A stretch of DNA of 64,000 nucleotides from Ascidia mentula (Eukaryota > Chordata > Ascidiacea > Phlebobranchia > Ascidiidae), in NCBI GenBank assembly GCA_947561715.1, contig OX387197.1, forward strand, positions 811,001-875,000, written 5' to 3'. The translations under genes were made by a program, and so were the position numbers. Below, piece by piece: positions 1-12,494 of this stretch. The notes beneath the pieces were generated by a model that was not told where the DNA came from, did not search any database, and saw nothing but the letters and a program-made list of their open reading frames with translations. The stretch's first letter is position 1. Each line of letters begins with the position of its first letter.

Positions 1-80
1 AAGTTTAAACTGACTGATTTACATCTGGGTCCAGTAATGGGATTATTCTGTCACATAAATGAACTCAAACATATTCTCAC

Positions 81-3000
81 TGTCAATTGAACACATTCCA
101 TGTCCACATCTTGGTTGCAACATGTCAAAGCCTTTTCTCCATAAGCCTTCATTGACGAAATAAAGTAAACTTGATGTAAATGGTTTGAAATCTCCACCTT
201 GACCCCCGGTCAGGTATATGACCTCTGCAACATGCATTTAATAAGATCCAGGTTGTGTAACAATTGTCTAAACTATTGCTTTTGAGACATTTTGACCTTA
301 ATTAACTGTTTACAATTACATTCCTCTTACTTGACAAACTACAGAAATTAAGCTGCTGATCAATGCTAAATTGAGGTTTACTTGGTGGAGCTTTAGAAAA
401 GATGACAATCCGTGTTTGCGTTAATTACACCAAAACAGTAGCTTGAGTAATCGCATTACATTATGTAAATCTCTAATGCGGCACAGCAACCAACCTCCAA
501 CAACAGATGAAGCAGCCCAACTTCGACCTTCCAACAAATCAGCAACTTTTACCCAGTTTTTACTTTCCTCCAAATTCAACATCTCACAACTTTGTGTTGG
601 ACCTTCTCCACCCATTACATAAACATTTTCACCAAATTTGGCTGAAGTTGAGTTCTCTCTGTCTGTGATCATTTTCTAAACAAATTTGGATGAGGATGTA
701 ACAAATCATTAAGGCAAAGTGATTTACATGTTTCACTAAATAACAGATAATGTCTATCTTAAAACCAGTAACACCAACACCAAAAGGTTTTAGGTTGAAT
801 ATTGTGGTGTCATAAAATATTTTATGTAGGAAAAAATGTAATAGAAGTAAGAAAAGTGCAGACAATATTGTTTTTATGTAATTTAGCTTAGTAACCAATA
901 TTGTGTAATTTGTTCCTAACAAATTGTGACGGTTGTAGTTTACTAAACATTTTATGTCCTGCATAATTTACTGCAGAGTTTTATTGCTTCCAGAAGCAAA
1001 TACCAAGTATATGAAACAAACCCATGGTTAAATAAGCAAACCATATGACAGCAAGCAATGTACATACTGGGTAATGTTCATGTTGTTTTGTGGTAACATT
1101 CCATTTCACACAATCTCGTTTTGAATTACAGCCCCCAATGAGAAGAAATCCTGACAAATCTGCAACATAAACATTTCTTGTTATGGATTTTGTTTGTGTA
1201 AAATAAATTCTTATGGTGATAACAATGGAAACATATTTCCTAATTTGACCAATTCTAATTGTTTTATAAATGAGTCCATTGAAGATACTATTTGTAGGTT
1301 GTGGTCTTAAAGTGACATCAGTATTTCTAAATACTTGTTGGTGAAGCACATCTTTGCATACTAATCAGTGTAGATTTAGGTAGGTATTCGATCACAGTCT
1401 AACATATAGTAACTACTTGGCTATTTACTGTACCTAGACTTGTAGATCTCACACCATATTGTTGTGCATGGTCAAGTACTTGCCATGTGCAAAGGTTCAG
1501 TGAAGTTTAAAGTTATGGGAGAATAATTGCTATGAGGGTTGGTGTAAATATGGTGGATGTAGCATTTTGTTGTGAATATTGAACAAATCTTGCACCTTTT
1601 TTCATGGAACTTGCTTTTCCACTTGTTTCTGGTTCATCATATTGTTTTAATACAGCATCCATAACTGCATTGCTGCACTCTAAGTTAATTCTTACAAGAG
1701 GCTGAAAATATATGAATCTTTAGACTAATTACAAGCAAACTAACTTAAACAAACTTACTTCATTTTTAATTGTGGTTGCAACAAACTGAGTGGAAATAGA
1801 TGAAAGATCAAGTTGTGAGAAAAGATTCACAAACAAATCCTCTCGATGGGAAGGATTGAAATTAACCCATCGAACCATTCCAGTAAAAACAGCTTCTTCC
1901 ATCTACATTCAACAAATTATATGTAATAACAAGCTAAGTGTTGCTTAAATATATTATTAAGAATGTTATCAAATACTGTATTAAATACTCCATCTTTATT
2001 TGAACATATGTTGTTACATCTACAATGTCAGGAAATGTTGTGATTTCATAAAATGTTAAAAAAATTGTTCAATGTCATTCTCTGTATGTGTAAGTTGTGC
2101 AACTTTTGAATTTTGAACAAATGCCTAAGTGAAACACAAAATGCCACCATATACCAGTATCCAAACCATTACAAATAAGGAATACAAATTACTCATAATT
2201 ACCCCTTTGTTTCTAAGCTTGATGATTGCAGACATATCACCAACATCAAGTTGCATGAAATCATCATGTTGTACAACTGTTGCAATGTTATCAACAATCA
2301 TTTGGTTTGTTTTCTTTTCCACATCAGCAAGATTGTATCGAGTAGCATAAGCTCTTAACTTCAAACAGTTGTCGGTTGAAATCATTTCAAGGATGACTCG
2401 ACAACAAAACGACTTCAAATCTGAAAAAGCAAAACCATGTTATTCCAAATTTAATTGCAGATATTTCCGTTAAGTATGAATCGAACAATATATGCCAGAC
2501 ATTGGCACCCAACCAGAGAAAAAAATCAAATTTCCACAAATGTTAATGATAACATATATTTGCACAATGCATTATCCCTTGTGAAAGCAGTGTTGCTAGG
2601 TAGTGGCCACATGCAAAGAAATATCCTGGGTCTCCACGTGGACTGGTAAGTCATATTATGTTAAGCATTTATGTTTTGGTGTTTACAAATTAGCAGAAAA
2701 TGGTGCAAATGATGTTTTTTTGTGACTTGTGGAAGCAAATGTTTAAATGTTGTGATGCTGAAACATTTTATCAATGAGATTACTTGATACTTTTCTCTTA
2801 ATGTCTCTAGTAACCGTGCTGTCTTACTTTATTACAGTTTAAGAATGTTCAAATGGGATTTCGTTATCATTGTGAATGTATGGTTCCCATAGCAATAATA
2901 TTTACAAAGCTTTCACGTTACCACTCTATAGACTAAGGTATGGAAATCTACCCAGTGAGATTGTATAAGTTACACTGGTGTGCACAAACAAAATTCCAGA

Positions 3001-5188
3001 TAAAATGAATAGTTAAAACAGTGACTAAGGTATGGAAGCCTACCCAGTGAGATTGTATAAGTTACACTGGTGTGCACAAACAAAATTCCAGACACTATGA
3101 ATAGTTAAAACAGTGAGCGTTGTCAATGGATCTAGATAAGCAGGTTAATGCAGCCATTGCTTGCCGGAGAGGGTCAACTATACAAAACCAATCACACAAC
3201 TTTATCCAGTCATCCCATCAGCACAATATTCAAAGCAATCAATCCACCCCTCATATTCCTTGCACACTCTAAAGGTATTAGGTACACCATGAATCCATGT
3301 TTGACACAACTACCATCCTGTACACCAACACAAGCACAATCAAGTTACGTCAGTCACTTACATTCTACTATTATAACGTTTAATGAACAGCACATTAAGT
3401 TGGATGGACAAAAACCTGTTTTTCACACACTGAAACATGCAGAGTCACCTGGAATATGTTTGAGTGCTTATCATAAGGTGATACTACAATACACGTCAAC
3501 TACTTTTTGAAACAACTCAGTCAAATTTTCCAGCAAAAACCGATAATGCACCGTTGCTATTCATGAAGCAACTATAATAGAGTTTGGACAAGTCCTATAG
3601 GGTTCATAGTTGGGTCTGAATATTTCCTTTTTAAGTTGATTTTTGTGACTTCTCTACATTCGCCCTAAGGTTTCGTCGTGGTTCACTGCACAGTCATAAA
3701 ATCAACATTATGCAGGTCCAAAGACATTTTTTTCTTTTTTTTGAGCCTATTTTATATACCTGTATGTAGCAGTTCTGTGAACTTTTTATTGCATAATACA
3801 TATATCTAAATTAAATAAATATCTACAAATCTGGGTTTTATTATGACTGTCGAACATTGCACAGAAGTGCATGCTTAAGTTGATTCAGGTACAGATCAAA
3901 TCTTACGAGACAAAACACTTATATTCTGCCAAAAACATTTCCACAAATGTTGGCATTCTTTTTAATACAGGAAAGTGTAATGATTTAATTTGTTGTTGCT
4001 CATGGACAAAAAAAATTGCTGTTAGGATTTTAAAATCACTTTTTTTATGAGATTTGGTTTCAACAACAATATTTATGTGGATAACATTCTTGCATTGTCG
4101 AGTTATGCTGGATGTACAGGTTGTGTTAAACCACCTAATGACATATATGATGTTTGCATACCTTCTATATGTGTATAATCAGCATCTTCCAACACTTCCA
4201 ACACATTTTTCTCTGTTACTTCAATATCACCAGTGTAAATATAATCCAATACACTTTCCAGTCTTTTGGGTGGAATATTGTCAACCTTGATGAAGTTGGA
4301 ATATTTCTCGCGCATCTATAAGAAAACAAAGTTAACCAATCACAACCCACAACCAATCAAATATTTCTATACATGGAAATATTACATACTAAGTATTAAG
4401 TGTCAACATGTGTGAGTTGTGAAGTGTTGGAAGACGTCACACTTACATATATTATTGACGTCACACTTACATACGAATATATTCGGGTTCGCACGAATAA
4501 TGTTTCTATTTATTCGGATTCGCACGAACCCGAATCTTTTTCCATTTGGCACATCCCTACATGCAATATGGTGAAGAAAAATGTGAAGCAATAATTGGCA
4601 AACCCTGATTAAGAAAATAAGAATTCAAACTGAAAGTCTTTAAATATGGATTGCCCCATGACCTCATATGTATATAATGCTAATACGAATATATACAAGT
4701 AAGTATACATGTTACAACTGTGACAAATGATAAAAATAAACAAACATAGCTTTTGGCAACAAAATATTTTAATAAAAGTCAAGACATTATCAATTATTGA
4801 GACAATATTAGATATGAACACAGTTAAAACATAGACAAATTGCTATCACTACAATGTCACTCTTAATACTCGTTATTTCAAAAGTATTTTCATGCAATGT
4901 CTCAAATATGTACACTGATGTATCAGTATATTTGAATGTTCAAAATACTTACCTCAACACCAAGTAAAGCATTAAAATAATCTGACATAGAACAAACAAC
5001 AGCATCATGGATTGAATAGTTTTCTCCTTGGGAACAAAGTGTTCTGTTGCAAAATCGTTTTGTTTCTTTTCTGTCACTAAAACATCAATAGTTTAACTTC
5101 AGTAAATCTGCATAAATTAAACTTACTTGTTTAAAAAATTCATCACTTTCTGGTGATGCAAGTTTATTTCTTCTTGTGTTCGCTTCAT
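81..5188 (-). CDS. BTB-BACK-Kelch protein K1 (3' end outside window)
   Basis: Nine coding exons read leftwards: 5188-5127, 5076-4953, 4315-4162, 2420-2203, 1902-1759, 1701-1596, 1159-1068, 675-495 and 224-81. All junctions keep phase and have GT-AG borders. The start is the only Met of the first exon (MKRTQEEINLHH). Exons 1-3 give the BTB fold, exons 4-6 the BACK domain, and exons 7-9 the first kelch blades (LIGG, VMGG, LTGG). The last three exons must lie left of base 1, since K2-K4 all have them. Family knowledge: such proteins are cullin-3 ubiquitin-ligase adaptors, with the propeller holding the substrate. Copy-specific residues: CN after the first GG, SW after Arg in exon 8, and Cys after QPR in exon 9. 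Its closest partner is K3 over introns 3-5, but K4 in intron 8. A 92-bp tandem duplication lies in intron 3. The substrate is unknown. Confidence 0.88.
2931..3114. repeat. 92-bp tandem duplication in K1 intron 3
   Basis: Two adjacent copies, 2931-3022 and 3023-3114, starting GACTAAGGTATGGAA. K2, K3 and K4 carry one copy at the matching position. Confidence 0.92.
4434..4556. mobile_element. hAT-like short element fragment in K1 intron 2
   Basis: Ends in TTGGCACATCCCTA, the complement of a common hAT terminus (TAGGGATGTGCC). It contains an inverted repeat ATTCGGGTTCG ... CGAACCCGAAT at about 4486-4536. The opposite terminus is missing. K1 also has a direct duplication of about 26 bp at its left side, beginning GACGTCACACTTACATA. 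Confidence 0.5.
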
Positions 5189-6881
5189 GATGAAGACAAA
5201 AAGTTAAATTGACAGTGAATGAAATACCAACAGTTATTATAAGTTTGTAAATATGAGATGTGTTTGCATTTCTGTTTTTTGAAAACTATTTAACTAGAAC
5301 AAATGACAACATTAAATTTTACGTAGTAATACTTTACTCAAAAATCAAAGTCTAAGAATTAGGACATAAAAACTCCTATTATTATTTATTGTTATTGCTT
5401 TGCAACAGATTTTACCATTTTACGTCATTCCTGTGCACAAAACTAGATGCAGATCACAGGGGGAAACACCGCTCCGTATTTACCCAAGCTGGTCATGTGA
5501 TTTAATACGCTTGAGTGATTACATCGCAATATGATTTCTTTGCGACAAAAGAAGAACTTTGCAGTTTGGATGTGACAAATTTTAACGAAAAAGGTTGATT
5601 ATTAAGAACAATCCAAAACTCCAGTTGCTCTAATTTCACAGATTTGTTTGCATTAATCAAAAACAAATATAAAAATAATAACGGATTGATTCATAATTAG
5701 TTAATAGTGGGGCTGTCCCATAGTGCAGAAAACATTGTTTAAGATGTTTTGGAATCAACTTACGTCAGCATTGACACGACTTAACTTTTGGCATCGGTGA
5801 TGTCATGTATTAGTGTTAATTAATCACTACAGATGTTACTACGAAGTTGATATTATGTGTTGGTAGCTTTGGATACAAGTGTAAATAAGATGTTTTCGAC
5901 ACACGGGTTGCCACCAACCATTACGTCAGATATTGAATGATAATTTGTGAGCAGTGTTTGCAGAAAGTTCTTGGTCACATCGCTGTGGCCACAGGTCAAC
6001 GGGAAAGTCGGTCGATCGTTGGAGAGGAGATGATTGGAGAGAGAAGATCAACAAATTCCTTCTACTGAACCGAACAACTCCACACTCAACAACTACAGTT
6101 ACTGTTTCTAAACATTTTTGTTTGATCTGAAAACATTTATTACTGACATATGTTGGAGCCACGGTAAATTCTGACTGAGGGTTGAGTGTTTAATTATGTC
6201 TTACCCTAGCGCTAAACCAACTTTTCTCTACAATACAAACACATACGTGGGATTGTTATCAGTTTTGTTCATTCAATCCTATTGTTTCGTCATGTATACT
6301 CAATCTATTTCGTAACAATGCCTATTCTTTCTCTGTTTTAACAATGCAACCGACACTACTGCCATCTGATCGCAGTGAAACTTATTAAACTTCAATTTGG
6401 TGGAAGCGCCTGAAACCCACGGGTTATTTTTGCTTTTCCCTGTTAACACCTTCTCCATTTCTATATTTTCACAGATGTTAACATTTTAATTTTCATGTTT
6501 TTGAGCAAAAAAATGAACATTTTTGTTTCTTGACAAACCTAGTTTTTTGTGGTTTTGATGTGTTTTTCTTCCGGCAGTTTATAACAATTTGTTGTAACTG
6601 TTGCGCCTCCTGCAGTGTTTGGTGTTTTTGTGCCTCTGCCACGTGATCTGACAAGCGGTGTCAACCTGTCCTTTTTTCTTTTTGTGCTCCCGCATGGCAG
6701 ACGAAACGTCGAATAAATACAGCACGAATATTTTATGCCAGAAGATCAGTACATTTTAAAGAAATAGTGTTTATGTTAATGTTTTAACCAGTAGAGAACG
6801 ATTGTTTTTGACCTAGAGAATAGATTCCAGACGGTTTTTGCCTCTTGCGTCACCTACATTGCTGTGTGTTTGTGTCTTCAG
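5189..6881. other. Intergenic region between K1 and the sulfotransferase (A)
   Basis: Head-to-head intergenic region that probably carries the K1 promoter. I looked for the missing sulfotransferase P-loop exon on the plus strand and did not find it. A minus-strand frame at 5926-6162 recurs in copy B (45251-45487) but resembles nothing I know. A segment around 5450-5580 is specific to copy A. Confidence 0.6.
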
Positions 6882-8097
6882 GTGATTCTAACAACCCGTG
6901 ATGACGATTCTTGGTATCGGAGCTACGTGAAACAAATCGATGAAATCAACAACGATATTCCACTTCGGCTTGCCCAAACCTTCACCATCATTGGCATTAG
7001 AATGTACCTTTACGCCTCAACCATTCGTACGTATTTGTTTATTCGTTTGAGTTTTAAAACATCACCTCACGAAGCGTTGCAATAAAAAAATAAGCCACAG
7101 ATTCAAACATTTGGGAAACCCTGAACTTACGAATCTTTCACTTACAGGTTTGGGAGTGTCCATTTGGTCACTTCCCGGCCAAGCTACTGTTTGAATTTAA
7201 CTATTAGGTATTGTTTGTTTATTGCGCTCAAAATTTGCATAATAAAGTCTCTTCTGACGTGAGAATCAAGATTTGTAAAAAAAAAATTCTTGTTCAAAAA
7301 CACCCGCGCCTCTAGTGTACATACAAATTTATCATGGAAAGTGGAGCCATGAACAAATCGTACATAAAAACACAATTACGTTTTGTTTTACAGTTCGCCA
7401 CTTGGTCAACGTGTCGTGGCCTCGTTTGCATTTGAAATTACTCCACGAGGAAGCATTGAAGCGCCTTAAACGCCGACACGAACGACGGGTAAAGTGGGTA
7501 AGTACATCGATTTGCCAAATTTCAAAATTACACAATTATAAGATTGATTTTTTCCCTACGAAACAACCATGATTTCACGCTTGAGGTCACGTGACGAACG
7601 TCTGTATTAATTCGCTTAGATTTAGTTTGCATTCAATAAGCCACAGGTCGCAGCCTACATTGAATCGCTTTTGGTGAGAGTTGTGAACTGACAGTCCATG
7701 GCATTCCGGTTCTTAATTTCTCTATGCTTATCGAAATTGTGCATTTGCACAAATCGGAAAAGCTTTGAAAGCGAGACGATCTCATGCATATTTTAGAGTG
7801 CAGAGTGTTCCTTGTTTGTACATTTCCAATATTCGTTTATTTTTGCAGATTGTCCCGAAAACCCAGTTGTTGGTTTACGAAGTGAAGGAAGGTTGGAAAC
7901 CTCTGTGTGATTTCCTGGGCGTTCCAGTTCCCAATATTCCATTTCCCCACAAGAACAAAGGAGCCACTGTGCTTCAGGAAATGAGAAAAGAGAATCCTGT
8001 GATGCAACGGATACAAAACGAACTGATGATTTCTCTCGCTTGTTTGTTTATGATGTTTGTGGTCGTTCTATATTACAGTGTTTTATATGTGTTATAA
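6882..8097 (+). CDS. Sulfotransferase-like gene, C-terminal half only (copy A)
   Basis: Three exons splice in phase: 6882-7026, 7394-7497 and 7849-8097, giving about 165 residues. The first carries VILTTRDDDSWYRSY, the typical sulfotransferase core after the PAPS-binding region. The last carries LLVYEVKEGWKPLCDFLG and FPHKNKG, which match the single-domain sulfotransferase family found in tunicates and lancelets. The protein ends in a hydrophobic stretch (SLACLFMMFVVVLYY), a likely C-terminal membrane anchor. The N-terminal P-loop exon (G-x-x-R/K-T-G-T type) is not visible anywhere between K1 and 6882. The gene is therefore either 5'-truncated or its first exons are too diverged to see. It lies head to head with K1. 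Family assignment is good; activity is doubtful without the PAPS site. Confidence 0.65.
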
Positions 8098-10016
8098 ATA
8101 GTTTTTCGATTGCGCCCAGAAAGCCCTTGTAAAAGATTTTGAAGCTGTACCGCTGTTACTAATCAATATATAATTATTACAATTATTTTCCTCAAGGCAC
8201 GTAGGACCTGCTACAGACCAGTAGGGTATATACGCCTTTATGAGGAAAATAACAAGAAAAAGTAAGCGAAATAATCATTTAAGCCCATAAAAAATACTAA
8301 AGAAAAACAATTTAAGCGTCCTCGTGACATACGATGCGCACCAAGCAGCCAACATGGTCGAAATTTTTACAACAATATGTAGGTGAGTCAATTATAACTT
8401 CGCTGATTTGTTTTCCAAAACAAGCTAGCGGCACATCCGAAACACAGTTGCCACAGAACAGCAATTTTCACACAGAGAATGAATGTGGGAATGCAACTTT
8501 AGGTTGTTAACGTTCATACGTTCCTTTCTTAATCGAGCAGCTCGGTAAGATCTCCAAAGTTTAGCCAAAATACACAGAGGTTATTTTTAATATGAGAGCG
8601 CTGGTTTCTTTTCACCAATGTAAACTGGCAAACTGGCGTAGGAAGTTTTAGTTTTGGGCACATAGGAAGTTTTCGTTTTAATCACAAACCGCTGACTAAT
8701 GTTATGAACTTACGATCAGACTCCGGGGAATTGCTGAGATATTGCTGTCGTTTTTCCGACCTTATGCTGCCCCCATTTTTCATAAAACAGGAAATATTGT
8801 TTATACCACTGCAGGGAGTTATCTGGTATCGGATATACCTGTATTCGTATGAGATCATGTAAAACTGGCATGAAAACGGCGGCAGATAATTCACGAAAAC
8901 CAGACAAGCAGGGCTGAGAAAACAATAAAACCGAAATTCCACACTTTCGTCAATTTTATAAAGCACTATAAATGCATTTTAGCACAATTAAATGCGACGA
9001 GCACGTCTGTTTTGAGTCCAGTAATTAATAATATCAGCATTAAATGATCACTCTGGACGATTCGTCCAACCTTGAAGGTAGAACTGTTTGTAAATCGCGG
9101 CACCTTACATGATATTATTGGATCAGGCGGCTCACTCAGGATTTAAGTGGAACATGTTGTTTATTTTGATGATATGGAGCAAATGACACGAGACCAGCAT
9201 GGTTGTTTGATAATGTGCAGTCATGTTTAAAAAGTATATTTTAAAAAAGGTCATCGTTCAAACTTTTTGAGCCAAGAAAACTTTAAGTACGACGCGAAAT
9301 TTTTTTGCTTTTGGTTAATTTTTAGACGAAAAAGAGTCGAAAGAAAGTTACAAAGTTTGCGAACTTTAACTTTTCCGGGAGGTTTGAACATTTGCGCTCG
9401 CTCAAACTTAACATTGTCAACTTTGTCCTGTTCGTTAAACCGCCTGTGAAACGACTGTACGGATTTACAAACTATATATTTGTGTACTGACGTTCAGAAG
9501 GTCATCGAATTTAACCCACGTAAATTGGTGAAAGGTTTTTTGTTATTGCTGTTGATGCTTCACGAGAGACAGGACGACCGCTAAAGGGATGTTTACACAG
9601 AAGCGGGAAGTTGTCATATATTTTAACCCAGAAGTCCGGATAACGCAGGAAGGCTTCCGCTCTTACCAGTAACAAACAGAGTTCATACCAGGTAACATTT
9701 CCGTGTAATAAGTGAGCCACTGACAAGCAGAAAGAAATCGGTTCGAATAACAAAAGCAAAATGACCAAGGTTTTAACACATTTGAATTATATAACACACA
9801 AAAACTGAATCAAGCGGTAAATTGTGAGTGAATTTAAAACGTCGGGCAATGAAATAGGAAAACGGTAAATTTGGTAAAATTCTTTGTGTACTTACTAAAA
9901 GAGGTTGATTGTACTATGGTTTGAAAAATGTAGCCAAAAATGTCAAAAATAACCAATTCACAAGGGTTTATATAGGCATGCAAGCGCCTTCAAATAAAAG
10001 TCTAACAAGGCTACAT
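8098..10016. other. No recognised gene, between sulfotransferase and ADF/cofilin (A)
   Basis: Holds the nested inverted repeat at 8182 and the 3' flank of the ADF/cofilin-like gene. Open frames here are not kept in copy B. Copy B equivalent: 47420-49335, likewise without a recognised gene. Confidence 0.6.
8182..8252. repeat. Nested inverted repeat downstream of sulfotransferase (A)
   Basis: Outer arms TTATTTTCCTCA ... TGAGGAAAATAA enclose a second pair, CCTGCT ... AGTAGG. Conserved without visible change in copy B at about 47505-47575. Could be a tiny palindromic element or a structured transcript end just behind the sulfotransferase stop. Confidence 0.6.
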
Positions 10017-10088
10017 TTAGGCGAATTGATATTTTCTACTTCCATCTTTCTTTACCGCTTTCCCATAAAATTCAGAGTAACCTGAAGT

Positions 10089-10232
10089 TGTGGCGGATGC
10101 CACCCTTGAATTCACTGAAGCATGATACGTTTTGCTTTTTGTGTTGCCTTTTTCTGCGTGTCTCGAAAAATTGAGCGTGCTCTGGCAACGACGCGCATTC
10201 AGAAAAATACACGTTATCAAGCAACCGCTTCA
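10089..10232 (+). repeat. 5' LTR of Ty3/Gypsy copy A
   Basis: 144 bp, begins TGTGGCGGATG and ends CCGCTTCA. Preceded by the target bases AAGT. Confidence 0.88.
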
Positions 10233-12350
10233 ATTGGTGACCCCCGACGTTTGAAGGTACGGAAGAGCAAACTCCTGTCATGCACGCAGTTGCTATGAAA
10301 CTGCCAACGTTTTGGACACAGCAACCAAGAATATGGTTTCAGCAAGCCGAAGCCCAGTTTGCGCTATGAAACATTTCTGCCGATGAAACGAAGTATTTTT
10401 ACGTTGTTTCGTCCCTGGATCAAGCAAGCGCCGGTAGACTATTGGATTTATTGGAAAACCCACCGGATCACGATAAGTACAATTCACTAAAGCAACGGTT
10501 GATAAACACTTACGACTGCTCAGATTATGAAAGAGCGCATAAACTGTTACATACATCTGAACTTGGAGACCGATCTCCAGTAGAATTAATGGATGAGATG
10601 CTGTCATTGTTAGGCCGTCATAAGCCTTGTTTCCTTTTTCGTTATATCTTTCTGCAAAGGATGCCCGAAGAAATACGAATTATACTCACAAAAGAAGATT
10701 TTGACGACCCACGTGTTTTTGCACGACGAGTGGTCTCGTGATTTGCAATGTGCTTTTGACGCAGCAAAACTTGCACTGGTAAATGCAACCAAACTTAACC
10801 ACCCACATCCTGATGCCACAGTCGCCCTGACTGTTGATGCATCCGATAGGGCTGTATAGGAGCGGTGCTTGAACAGTATATAAACGGGGTTTGGAAACCT
10901 CTTGCATTTTTTAGCCGTCATTTGCGTGCTAACGAGATGAAATACAGCTCTTTCGACCGAGAGTTGTTGGCGGCTCATCTGGCTATTCGCCATTTCCGAT
11001 ACTTTCTGGAGGGCCGCATATTTACCCTCTACACCGACTACAAACCGTTCTTTTGCGTTACAAAGGGCATCGGATCCATGGTCAGCAAGACAACAGCGCC
11101 ACTTGTCCGCCATATCCGAATATACAACGGACCTTCGCCATGTACAAGGTAAATACAATTGTGTTGCTGATACCTTATCCAGAGCAGTGATTGGCTCCAT
11201 TCAAAATCCTGCAATCAATTTGGATCATATTGCTCTTGCCAAAGCACAGCAGGTTCCCGAAGCTTACCGCACTGCCGTATCCAACTTACAAATTAAGGAA
11301 GTTGTCATGGACACCTCACAGGTGAGACTTTTATGTGATGTGTCCACTGGTGTTTGCAGACCAATCATCCCGCAATCATGGCAAAGAAAGGTGTTCGATG
11401 CTATTCATGGTCTAGCCCATCCATCAGTCAGGACAACACGCAAAATCATTTCGTCAAGGTTTGTGTGGCATGGTTTAAACACGCAAATTGCAGAGTGGGC
11501 TCGGCAATGCTTGCAATGCCAACGTGCAAAAATTCAAACACACGTGCGTTCTCCTCTTAATCGTCATGAACTTCCCAAAGCACGATTTTACCACGCTAAT
11601 ATTGATATTGTTGGCCCTCTGCCGCCATCACAAGGAAGCAGATACTTGCTTACCATTGTCGACCGCTTTACACGATGGCCAGAAGCCATTCCAATGTCTG
11701 ATGCGACAACTGATGAATTGTGGAAGAACATTTGCCAGCTCATGGGAATTAAACACCAATGCACTACGGCGTTCCACCCACAGGCTAACGGATTGGTGGA
11801 ACGTTTTCACCGTCAACTCAAAAGCAGCCTGATGGCTAGATCGGCTAATCCAAATTGAATTGACGAGCTGCCCTGGGTTCTGCTCGGCATACGTAACATG
11901 CCAAAAGAAGATCTCACCACGTCAAGCGCGGAACTCGTTTACGGCTCAACCATTTCCCAACCTGGGGATTTTCCTGTTGCTGCAGACACGTCTATCAAGT
12001 ATTCCGAGTTTGTACAAACTCTCCGTCGTGCGATTCAAACATTATTACCGCAGCCAATGTCGCGCCATTGTCGAACTTTTGTATTTGTGCCACCTTCGTT
12101 ACGCAATTGCACATATGTTTTCGTGCGTAAAGATGGATATCGCCCCCCACTTTCGCCACCGTATGATGGTCCTTTTTGAAGTGGGTGCTTGTCACGAAAA
12201 GTTTTTTGTGATAAACATTTCAGGTGTTGAACATTCCATTTCGATTGATCGAAACCTGCTATAGTTGACTGCTCCAAACCGGTACCTGTTGGGCAAGCTC
12301 GTAAAAGAGGGCGTCCAAAAAAACAACATCCCGCTTCTGGGGGGGAGTAA

Positions 12351-12494
12351 TGTGGCGGATGCCACCCTTGAATTCACTGAAGCATGATACGTTTTGCTTT
12401 TTGTGTTGCCTTTTTCTGCGTGTCTCGAAAAATTGAGCGTGTTCTGGCAACGACGCGCATTCAGAAAAATACACGTTATCAAGCAACCGCTTCA
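12351..12494 (+). repeat. 3' LTR of Ty3/Gypsy copy A
   Basis: 144 bp, preceded by a run of G and followed by the second AAGT and then by host ADF/cofilin exon sequence. Confidence 0.88.

Larger units (their letters stand above)
10089..12494 (+). mobile_element. Ty3/Gypsy LTR element, broken (copy A)
   Basis: Bounded by two 144-bp LTRs (10089-10232 and 12351-12494) that differ by about one base, with 4-base target repeats AAGT on both sides. A primer-binding-site-like TTGGTGACCCC follows the 5' LTR and a G-rich purine tract precedes the 3' LTR. Recognisable parts: Gag (QFWTQQ-type start, WFQQAEAQFA), an RNase H portion, and integrase (HANIDIVGPLPPSQG, TIVDRFTRWPEA). The element is a fossil with several breaks. 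It sits in the last exon of the ADF/cofilin-like gene, in antisense to it. Confidence 0.9.

Noticed and set aside
3148-3510. Plus-strand frame of 120-133 codons inside intron 3 of all four K genes (also 23056, 42437, 61098)
   Set aside because: Differences among the copies are mostly residue-changing and the ends differ. The surrounding intron is equally conserved, so this reflects shared descent rather than a nested gene.
4403-4594. Overlapping open frames on both strands in K1 intron 2
   Set aside because: They lie over the hAT-like fragment and its palindrome and have no coding features.
8682-8966. Minus-strand frames that read like protein, following a TTCTCAG acceptor
   Set aside because: Copy B has lost several bases in the middle and the frames do not survive; no family match.
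9667-9719. Possible 53-nt minus-strand exon between good splice signals, kept in copy B with one residue change
   Set aside because: Too short and isolated; no partner exons could be found on either side.
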